Shown piece by piece: positions 49,201-61,200 of a stretch of 64,000 bases of DNA. This stretch comes from Nectonema munidae (lineage: Eukaryota; Nematomorpha; Nectonematoida; Nectonematidae), in assembly GCA_030549495.1 (NCBI GenBank), contig JAUIRK010001051.1, forward strand, positions 124,001 to 188,000. The letters run 5' to 3'. Position numbers and translations under genes: made by a program. The first letter of the stretch is position 1; every line of letters begins with the position of its first letter. Under the pieces are notes generated by a model that ran no database searches, was not told the origin of the DNA, and saw only the letters and a list, made by a program, of their open reading frames with translations.

Positions 49201-52200
49201 TTCTCAAAATGACGAAATTTAACCGTAGTAAGTCAGAATGAAACATGGAGTATTTCACGATTATGCATGCTGGTGTGAGAGAAGAAGAAAATAAAACTAT
49301 TTTTATTTTTCAAAGAATTTACAAACGCTTGAACATTTGATTTGTGACTTCATTCATTACTCAATCGAAAAATGAAAATAGCAAAAATGATAGAAAAATT
49401 ATAAAAAAACCATTTAAAAAAGTAAAATATATTTTGGCTAAATCGATACATGCTATAAATTGAAATCTTATTTCCAAAAAATATATCCGTGCTTCTAAGA
49501 ATGGAATAAGATAGTTAGCGATTGCTTCTATAAAAATATAAAATTGGCTTATTGATAAATGATTAGACAGACATATTCAAATTATCTCAAAAAAATGAGC
49601 CTTGCAAAGGAACAAATGAAAATATAAGGAGATAATCCTAAATTTCTATAATGATATGAAATATAAAGTAAAACCTGGTAACCAAAGTTTTAATTTGCAA
49701 CAATGCCTACTTGCTTAACGATTTCGCAATATTTACTGATAGCATTTCAACATTCAAATTTGAAGATCGATTATATTCAAGCATTCGGTCTGCTATAAAA
49801 AATTAAGATGGAATTTGCCTTCAAACCTACAACTTTCCAATATTTCTATTTCAAGACTAATAATTTACAGGCAGTGATTCCTTAATTTTTCACCTCGCAT
49901 ATCTAGCATTTTTTTGAAGTCATCTTCAATATCAGATTTTAATTTAGATACAAGAACATAGTCTCTAAAATATTAGTTATTCAATAGTTAATTTGGTAGA
50001 TTAAAAAGGGAAGATCAAGTAGGCAATTTAAGGATTTGGTTATTATTTACCTCAGTTCTTGGCAACTGGCAATGTTATTATTCCTATCGTGATTGCATAT
50101 TATACATGCTAACATGGCGTTCACTTTTGCGTCTGATGTGGAAAGCACTTGTAAAATACATGAAGCTGGGACATCATATAGATCGGTGTTTTTCAATGTG
50201 GTCCATGTGGACCTCCAACGGGTTGATATAAGAATATTTCGAATTTGGAGTCCATCAAATTTTGCAAAGGATCCATATTAAAAATAAAATTTAATTCTTT
50301 ATTAAATAAAAGTTCTAAAATTGAAAATAAAAAGTTATATGTGTCTGCTTTCCTACCTTCATATCTTGTTGAATCAAGTTTGATACTAAAAGTAACTAAA
50401 ATATGATTTATTTTTAAACATTGAAAAGCTTTTAGTTGTGTTCTTTGTCTGCATTCAAAGTTATCAGCGATTTAAGATTGTCATTGATTTCATTGGAACC
50501 TGATTTATTTTTATCCTCATAATTTAATTGGATGCTTATCCTTTACTAAAGTGTACCATTGGTCAAGGGAAAAAGGGTAGTAAGGATTTCATGAAAATGT
50601 GATATCATGAACGAGTTGGGACGACTGATTTAAGTCATCTGCCTTTAGTAACTTTATTTTTCTCTTACTCTAGCGACCACATGGACAATCTTTGCACGGA
50701 GGATTCTGATGGGAGCGAACTTTTTGAGCTTATCATTCGAAAGTGTGACATCTTTCTACCAAGCATCAAACTATTTTGTGATTGGCTGCAAAGTCATAAT
50801 GAAATTTTGATTCTTTGCTCCAAGGTAAACTTTATAATGAGAAATTTCTTTGACGCACTTAGTCTCGTTTGCCATTGAAATCGCTTTTAGAATTGCCAGT
50901 CGTTGTGGAATTCCTTCATACTCCTTTTGAATTTCTTGCCTAGCATTCAACAGATACAATCATCAAGTTAATTTTTAATCTTTTGATTTCTCTAATGAAT
51001 TATCGGGGCTAACACAAACTGATCTATTAATTTTTCATTTTAAAAATAAACAGCTGACAAATTATGTGTACACTGTAATTTCTTTAAACCCAAATTTTTT
51101 CCTCAATTTGTATAATAATTGACAAAAGTGCTCTCAACCAATTTCTGAAACTTATTGTTGGGCTCAGGATTAGTGTGGAATTAGCACTAGTGTTCAGGTT
51201 GAGATTAAGTTTAGTGTTGGCGCAATCGTACATGCATATATATCACATATACATTATTGACACAAACTTCCCTATTCATTTGTATTAATACACGTCTCAC
51301 ACAAGATCTTGACACACACACACACATATAAAGAAAATGTTGCTGAGAAGGCAGGAATAAAAGTTGAAAGATGTAAATAGGGAAAAAAAGTAAAACTTGT
51401 ATTCAAAATAATTTCTAACAACCTTTATTTTCGACCACTCGTGTCTTTCCTTATTATACATATACATGTTGACATTAGACACTCATACACTGAAATACTC
51501 ACATCTCAAAAAGAGTGTATAACATTAAAAAAAATAAATGTTTAATCATGTAAATAACAGCTATGATGATGATGGATTTAACAAAAATCGTATTATTAAC
51601 CGGTTATCGACCACAGTCGTCAACTTTACAAAAATATGAATCGTCTGCTTTTTAATACAAATCTTCTGCTTTACATTAGATATCGTCTGCTTATTCTGGT
51701 CGATAACGGGTTATACTCTTCGAATTGTATGTATACTATAAGAGGATATATAATTATAATAGGTGTTAGTCTGAAAACTGAACATGTCAGTGCCTACATT
51801 ACGTTTCGCCAACATTGCACTAGAGGCCCGCAATAAAACGAAAAATGGCATACATTGATATACTCAAAAATAGCGGATGGGTCTTTACACTAGATCAATA
51901 ATTTTGCAAAATCCTGACAGTTTTCATATGATATTGTTAGTCTATTTTTTCTGTAACTTTGCTATGCTCGCCTCAAAACTAGATGTGTTTAGAATACAAT
52001 TGCTATATAAAATTATTATTATTTTTTTGTTTTAAATCAACATGTTTACTTTTCATTTCTTAGTGAAACATAATTTAACATATGCCATATCATTAATCAA
52101 AAAGCAATAGGAAAACTCCATTTTATTATATGGGTAAATTAAAGAAACCTTTTGATAATTTAAGGAGTCTTTATCAAATGAAAATATAGCTGTGTCTTAT

Positions 52201-55200
52201 AATCACATAGTTTTCCACTTCTTGCAAAGAACTGAAGAAGGTGGTTATAAAACCTCAAAAGTATCAAAAGGTTTCTTTAATTGACCTATTAATCAAAAAG
52301 TTATTACTTTCCTAAAAAATCGTTTTTTTTATTCAAATTACCAACTTCAATAAAAGTCTAAATATTGAGTGTAAGTGTTTACGTAAATTTGTTTTTGGTG
52401 ATTCTCGTTATCAGCAGCCTACAACTAACTTTTTTTCTCACTTTAGCACTGAAATTTAGGATTGGTTTGGATAAGCTAAAAATAATTGGTTTGCTCGATG
52501 CTAAGATATCCAGGCCAGCCTCAAAGAGTACTCTTCGATATCAATATCTTCGGAATGGCCTAGTTTGCCGCACTAAAATCAATTCTGAGAAATTAAATTA
52601 CTAATGAACAAGCCAAACAACCTAATAAAAGAAGCAATCAAATAATTGAACCAGAGTCTTAAAGGTCAAAGCAAAGTATAAAGAGTATAAAAATTTCTCT
52701 AAATTTTAATACGTGTTGTCATTACAACTAAGAATAATCGAAAAACATGTAACATTCATTTTTTAAAATAAAATAAGGCGCCACTTGATTGGTGCAGATG
52801 TAAAAGAAACACAACGAGTCAGGTAAATTGTTTGTAGAAAAACTTTTGTATGTTTTAGAAGCAAAATCAAGTAAGCACGTGTTCTAGTTACATAACTTTT
52901 TAAAGTGGGCTTTGCTCTATTTTATGAACTGTAACAAAATGTCTTCAAAGTTTGACTAAATAATCAGAAAAATTGGCAGAGACTATTTACTCTAAAAAAA
53001 TAAGCGCTTTTTTATTTCACCAAAAATCCTAACGGTTAAATACCCTAAGATGCGTATTTATTTGCAAAATGTATGTACGATATTACTTGATGCATGTTGC
53101 ACATTGAATATTTAAACCCCGAAAATCTTATTAATATTAAAAGGATATTTTCTATAAAAAAATTTCATTTAAGAAGAGTTTTCGAAAGTGTCTCTCTTTG
53201 CAAGGGTCTGTGAATCCAAGTGTTTCGGAGATGCCTGTTGTTGTCAGAAGAAAACCACGTCACCTGCCTTTGACTTTTCAGACTTTAAGTTTTCTCCGCT
53301 CCCAGAAGATCTTTTCTTATTCAACTTTCTTCCGCTAAAGCCTGCTTACGCTCTCTTGAACTTTTCATATTTGCTTACTGCCGAATTCCCCGAAAAAATA
53401 CATCTGTCATTCAAAGAGAAGGTCCTTTATTTTTTTATTCCTGGACAAGTGCTCCAAATTGATAACATTGGCCCTTTTAAATTCTATTGGATTCTTGGGA
53501 CTTCTTGTTGTCACTTCCAATCAATTTTCTCGTTATCACACCTTCCTCAATTTTGCTGAGGTTAATCAGAGGTCTGGCAAGACCTCCGGGGAGACAACTT
53601 ACCAAACTTGCCAGCCAGCCTTATTATATATTTAAATGTGTAAATCGTAAAATGCTAAAAAAAAATATACTTAAAATAAAAATTTTCAAAAAGTAATTTA
53701 CATACATATTGAAAGCCACATTTCAAAAATTCTACCTAAAAGTTCAAAAAATTTAACTTTGAAATTGCAGTTTTATTTCATAAAAACTATATGATTGGTT
53801 GAAATGTTTATGTAATATATAATAATAATAATACTAATACTAATACTACTTTTTGAAAATTTTTACTTGTTTGATTTGCAGAAAGAATTAAACTGTTTTT
53901 CAATATTTCTTTTTCATGATATATATATCATTAGAAAGCTTATCGTTTGCTACATACTCTAGAATAATTTATTTTTGCAAAAGTTTTAAAAAATTTTAAT
54001 AAATGGACTTTACTTTAAAAAATTTGGTCTAAATTTTTGAAAAAATACGGACCACCTTTTCAGTGAAGCATAATGTGTCTTTTTTTTTTAAAAATTGAAT
54101 GAAAATGGTATCATTGGAAAGGTATACTCTTTGTGGTTAACATAGGCTAGGTTATGCAAATAAATATATTTTCATTTTTCCAAAATCTGCTTTTATGTGA
54201 GGTCAGTCAAGTTTTATCTAGTTTCAAAAAATACCAATAATAATTAACGTTCTTAATTTATATAATATTTTTTCAATATTTTATATTCACAAAGGTAAAA
54301 TATGATTTTTTACATTTTAAAATTTCATAGTTAAAGAAAACTGTCGAAAATTAATATATATTTTTTACTTTTTATGGGTCAGTAGTATAGGTCAGTATAA
54401 TGTTTTTCTAATAAATTTTAAATTATTTTGAAAGTGAAAAATGTTGATCGAATGTACAAGATTTGAAGCTATACTCTTTGTGGGTAAAATAGGCTAGGTT
54501 TTACAAATAAATATATTTTTATTTTTCCAAAATTCGCTTTTATGTGAGGTCAGTCAACTTTTATCTAGTTTCAAAAAATACCAATAATTAACGTGATGAG
54601 TTTATATATTATTTCTTCAAAATTTTATATTCACAAAGGTAGAATATGGTTTTTAACATTTTAAAATGTCATAGTTAAATAAAACTGTCGAAAATTAATA
54701 TATATTTTTTACTTTTTATGGGTCAGTAGTATAGGTCAGTATAATATTTTTCTAATAAATTTTAAATTATTTTTCAAGTGAAAAATGTCGATTAAATGTA
54801 CGAGTTTTGTTTGATAATCGTAGTCTACTTTTATTTAGTTTAGATACAACCTTTCTAATTTTTAACGAAGGGCATTCGTTATTTTTATACCGACAGTGTG
54901 CGAAGAATAAATCAGATTATTGATTCTAAAACGATTGTTATTGATTTTAGCGGTTAACTATGCGAAGAAAGATTAACCCTCGCTTGACGGACGTATAAAA
55001 TATAACACGGATGACGGACTCTGACATTTTTGTCCAATTTTTTTTTCTTATCTATTACGATTACAAATTTTTTTTAATATAGTTTAGTATTTAATAGTTG
55101 TTTTTCTGTTGTTTAACAAAATAAAAACTAAATATTAAAAAATCTTTGGAAGTTTTGCGGTATACAGGTTGGAGATGAACCAACGTAGTATACAGGTATA

Positions 55201-58200
55201 ATGTATATAGGTAATAACTTATGGAGCATCGTCTCCCCGAATGAGGTATATCAAATCTTACATCTAGCAGAATGTGAACAGAAAGTTGAACATTGTCTCC
55301 CTAGTTATTTGTACATGGAATAGAAAACATCGTAGTATACAGGTTGAAGATGAATCATCGTAGTATACAGGTTGGAGATGAATCATCGTAGTATACAGGT
55401 TGGAGATGAATCATTGTAGTATATAGTTTGGAGATGAATCATCGTAGAATACAGGTTGGAGATATACATTTTCAGATTTTGTTTCGCCATTGAAGGAAGT
55501 CGGGATATTACGAAAACTAGGATACGAATCGAAGAAAGTTGAGACTGCAAAACTTTCAATTTTGAAATATCCGATTTAGTTAGAAGAGTCTTAACTATTC
55601 ATTCAACGGTGTGTACGTTTATCAGGACAAGTGCTAGGATAAGATGTTTTACCCTCGCACGGCCATTCAGGGCCGGAGCGGCCATAACCTTTTATGTTAA
55701 TGAATTTACCACGGGAAGCAAGTTTTTTTACAAGAGAACTAAGTGATTATCTAATAAAATAATAAATACACAAAATAACACATCAAAATTTTAGTAAAAA
55801 AATTTTTTTTATAGATATATGTGATTTATTAGATGAAAAAAAAGCTCTATGAAGTTAAAAAAGTGCCTATACTTTCAGAAAATAAAAAAAAGTATTTACC
55901 AAGTGAGTTTTGTCAAAGAAAAGCAAAATTTATTTCATAAAATGTTAAAACAAGCTTCACATATGAATATTCTTGGAAAATTCTTCGGATTTTAGTTAGA
56001 TAACAGATACACAGTTACCTTTAGTAGGTTGGGACGTACTACAAGTATATTCTTTATGATGTCCATAAACTTGTAGCAAAGTTCTTACTTCACTTGGAAT
56101 GCTCACACTTTGTGCACGTATCTTCATAAAGTTTTCAGCAAGAAGTAGCGAAAGTTTTTTGATACAATCTTTCCTTCCACTTTCCCTGATAGTGTATTCG
56201 GTGCTGTTCCACAACATTATTACAGAATTATTGAGAGCAGCGATATCAAGATAGTTGCAGAATACAACAATAGGCCATTGTCTTGAAGTCTTGTTTGTGG
56301 TGTATGCCCGCATCATTTGATTTGATTTATCAACGCCAGATTTGAAGCTGTTGTAGCACAACATTGATTCAGGCTTTTGCTTTGGTCCTAGAGTTTCCTA
56401 GAGTGCATGGTAATGTTGGCTGCTCATGATAAGAACTGCCTTGAAGTTTGTCGTTGCGTGATTCTTAGGAATATAAGCAACAAGAGAAGCACAACTAGAG
56501 TACAACTTTCTGAACTCATACTCCGCCATTCGCAAACTCTTTTGATGTTGGGTTTTGAAAAATGGAGGAACACATCGTTTGTTTGTAGTTAGCGTGCCTA
56601 ATACTGATCGGTTGCGCTCCTTTGCCCATAAGCATAGTTCATGGTCCATAAAAAATGATCACATGCTATTCCAGTACCTTTTGGAATCTTAGACAAATTG
56701 ACGAGCCTTTTGACTATTTCACATCCAGAAAAATGTGTTCTTTCAGATAGATTTGATGCATAAATTTCCGGGCACATGACATAGTATGTTCTAGCATCGT
56801 TCAAATGATAAAACGTGATACTCCATTTACCAGGCTTGCTAGGATCAAATACTTTTATTGGACAGTTTCCTCTGAATCTCAAGAGCTGCTCATCAACGCA
56901 TACATAATCTTGGGGTATCCAGTATCTAAATAAACGTTTTATATAGTAAAAAGTCCCTAAGTTTTAGTGAGAATACAAACTTACTTTGAAAAGACACGCT
57001 GAAAATGAATTTTATCACTTTGAATGTTTCTTGTAGAAGGATCATTGAAACGTAAAAATCTTGAAATGTACTTAAAATCATTTTTACTGATAGCCGCTTT
57101 TACAAAATGTGAGCCCATTTTAGCTAAATAAAGTTTATCAATAGGTATCTTTTGATCGGATTCAATACTAATAACATAACGACAGGCGATGTATGCTAAA
57201 AGTTTGTCGATGCTAAAAGATTCGTTGAATGCTAACAAGTGATCAGATACATTGGAGGATCTTTCAATATTTCTTTTCAAATATTGATGTGTTTGGATAA
57301 AAATTTCTTGAATAATTTCTGGCGTGAAAAAAAGAGACCAAATTTTATACGGGTTGTCTTCGTCTTTGGCTTCTAAATTTCGACCTGGAGGATGAGAAAA
57401 AGTGTTTCCTTTATTGACTGCAGAAGGTCTTCCTCTAGATCCCGGAACTGAGAAACTATATACTGTACCATTAGAAGAGACAGTTCCAACGTCTGAACTT
57501 GAGAACCTTTATAACTTTTGCGTGAGAAGAAGGAAAAATACAGGCAATTGCACAAGAAAATGGAAGTTACGCTTAGAAGATTTTCAAAAAAAGGTATTCG
57601 ATTTCACTATCAAAATTGTAACAACAGACACAACTTGGCTTTTCTATGATAGAGCAAATTATCACACAAAATCTCGGTTTCAATGAAAATAAAATTTTAA
57701 TACAGAAGGATTTATTATTTTTGTATTGATTGCATATACAAAAAGATTATAAGGGAAATGTGTAATAATATCATAAAAAAGTTTACAATATCAGTCAGTA
57801 TCAAATCAAAATGAATAAGCATTTTTGTGCTCTACGCATCATTTCCTTCCTCTCAAAAAGGAATGTGGGAGCGTAGAGATAAAGTATTTTTATATATGGT
57901 GCTAGTGTATGATGCGATCGCAAAAAAATTTGATCGATATCGGAATGTAAATATTTTATCGCTTATCTTCCGGCATACACAGTAAATCATCTTCACACAT
58001 ATGATGAAGAATATAAAATATAGTGAGTCTACACGAGCGGAAAAGTAAGAACTAAACTCAATTCAAAAGTACTGAAAAGGTTTAAAAAAACATCCCAAAT
58101 TTTTTAAATAGCTTGGTTACCCTCGTAAACCAAAATGAAGTTTTTTTTACAAAATAAATTTAATTTAATATTGAATAAAGTATGCTCTGACTTAAACTAC

Positions 58201-61200
58201 CTAAGCGTTGCCTTATTATTATTTTTTTCTGTATTATTATTTTATAAAATGAATATGGCCGCCAAGGCCCTGAATGGCCTTTCTCGAAAGGTAAAATTGA
58301 AAATTTGGAGTAGAGGTTGGAACATTTTAGATTTTTAAGCCATTCAGCCATGTTTACTCAACCTTTCAGAATTATAATCCATAAGGAATCGCAAGGAGTT
58401 ATAAATTTTTCCTATACTATTTTAATGCGGCTATTTGAAAAAGGAATCTTCTTCCAATCGCTAATTTTAATGATTGAAACTTGAATATATTGTTATTAAT
58501 CTTTGAGTTTTAAATCAATAATTAAATTATAGTTAGTTTTTTAATTAGTTGCTTTAATTAAGCACGCATCATCATTATTTTTAGCTATTTTCCAAACTTC
58601 GAAATTTAGTATTTTACTAATCGCCATTCTACTAATTTTCAATATCCTAAATAAGACTTTAAATCCATCATTTTTCAATGATATTTTATTTTGATAACCC
58701 ACAAAAATTTAAGAATATGGGTAATTAAGTTTAAATGAAAAGATGAATAAAAGAGGCGCGCAAATTTCTTTTGCTTAGACTCTGCTGCGCATACTCTGCA
58801 TCAAAAAGTTTGGCATCTTTCTCGCTCAAACTGAAGAAATTGGCGTCCTGTACAACGAAAGTGAAGACATCTTCTACTCGCACACAACCTCCTCTCTCTT
58901 CAATTCGAAGAACGCAAGCAAAGAAAAATCAGTTCGCATTTTATTCACCTTCTGTTTGTCCCGTTAAGTCTCGTGAAAATTCTCAAATTTTCAACCCGGG
59001 GTATTAAATTAGCCCAAGACAAAACTTAAACTAGAATTACACTACACTTTTTTACATTATTATTTTAGAGTGAACCTTTCTATGTTTGATATCTCGTGGA
59101 CTAGTGTTGAAACACCGCCTCTGAATCCCGGTTCTTGTATAAAATGACCGTGACGAGAATCTAATAAATTTCTCGGTTCTATCTTTGAAATTTTTTAGAT
59201 TGATTGAAAAATTTAGCAGAAATTATATTTGGAAAAAAGTAGGATAAAAATATATTTACTTTTTTTGTTGAAAAAAATAATTTTAGGTGAAATACCTTTA
59301 AAAACTTTGTTTTGCCTTATTTACAATGAAGCCTAGAAGTACTTAATCAGAAAGATCTTTTATGTTTCTTTTAAAAAAAGAGAACAAAGGTTTCTTGCAG
59401 AACTTTGAATGCTCAAAAAGTCTTTTAATGAATAAGGATAAGTGATAATTATTGTATTTTTTGCTAATAAAATTTCCAATTTTGTATTAACAAAAAAATT
59501 TTAAATAAATACCGGTGACACAATGAAAGTAATGCAAAAAAGACTTCCCCAGATGGAATTTAAACGGTGCAAGAATCGTTTATACCCAGTACACTTAATC
59601 AATCACACTGGCTCACCTATACTCGCATTATTTCGGGAATGTGTAAACACTTTGGAAGTGAAGCAAATAAACTTTCCTTTAGAAGAAGGATATATGCGAG
59701 AATATGGCAAAGCTTTTGCTCCAAAGCAACTTGAACAAGCAGGATGACAAAGTGAACTGCGAACTGGAGCTCCCTCCCTATGTCATACCCGATTCGCATG
59801 TCATCTGCGAAAAGCTGCATCTGCTCAAGGAGATTCTTTACTCCCAGCGCTTCATCGTTATCATATCGAAATCAGGTTCTATTTAGACATTTACATCAGG
59901 ACTCGCTAAACTTTATTACCAGCGAACTAGATAGTCATAAGCTAAATACGCAAATAGTAGTATAGTTCGTTTTCATATCAAAAGCTAGTGATGCTTGGAA
60001 ACTGGCGTCTACGTTTTTAGTTCAATATCCCTATTTCTTTGTATCCATAATGATGTGTTAAAATTTTGGTAGAATCATTTTTCAAAATAATTACATTGTA
60101 CCATGCAGTGCTGCCTGCATGAATATGGCTTCTCAGGTATGGTCTCCTTGTAAATTATAATGGAATCTTGCGACCCTGGCTCTTTTTTGACAGCCTGTCA
60201 CTCTTATTAATGCACCGACATGATTGGTGCAAATTATGCACGCTATAAATCAAATGCAAAGTCATGAAATTTGCAAGTTTTGAAGATTTGTTAAATCCTG
60301 AATTTAGCTTTAGAATAGTGAAATCAAAAGAGTAAAAAAAGTTGATATGACATGAAATCAAAGTTAAATCAAAATTAAATAGTTCAGAAACGTGAAAAAA
60401 TTAGGTAGACGCAATTATGTGATTTGTAAAAATTATCATGGATGCACGAAATGTCAGTAGTTTCCAAAAAGCACCCGCTCGTGTCAACGTTTTTTGCGCT
60501 AACTCATCATAACATATTTGAATACGCAGTTGATCAGCAACGGAGTTTTGTGAGTCAACCGTTAAATTAAGGCTCATTTGTTAGTTAAGGCTTCATTTGC
60601 TCTTCTACTCTCCAAAGATGCTTCTATATTTTTAGCGAAATAACGCGTTGTTATTTACATTCGTCTTAACTGATGTTGCTTAAAACAATGAATTCGAAAC
60701 GTGCTCCCACGCTTTTCACAGCAAAAACTTTTCTTGGCCCTTGTAAGTGAAAGTAAGTGCGCACTACACACACCTTTTTAGATAACGTAAATATATATTT
60801 GATGTAAAAAGGGACTTATTTTTAGATATAGATTAAAAAAGTTTCAATGTGACAGTATTTTTAGCTCGTTTTATAAAATAATTTCGCTCTGTATCTCATT
60901 GTAAACGAATTGTTCCGTTTGCAAAATAATTAATATACTGACCGATAAAATGTGTGAAAATGGAAATTTTATCAAGACCTACTTTTTTTTAAAAATAATG
61001 TCGGTGTTTCGAATTTTTTGAAGATTTTTGAAAAAATGCAAAAATCACTTTCAGATGTGTACCTTAATTTTTGAAGTTTTAGAACTATGGCAAATTAGCA
61101 CATTGTGATTTTTGGCAGTGCTCTGATCCTTTTTCTGTAGAATCAATCAATGGGGACAGGAAAATGTGGTCCATGGCAAAACTATTTTTTTAAATATATT

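Noticed and set aside
53188-53559. A single 123-codon protein across SMG5 exon 12
   Set aside because: Homology to SMG5 covers only 53282-53421; the rest is intron read through in the same frame.
58771-59007. 78-codon frame starting MLRLCCAYSASK
   Set aside because: Another frame over the same bases gives the SMG5 exon 13 peptide TLLRILCIKKFG, which matches the family.
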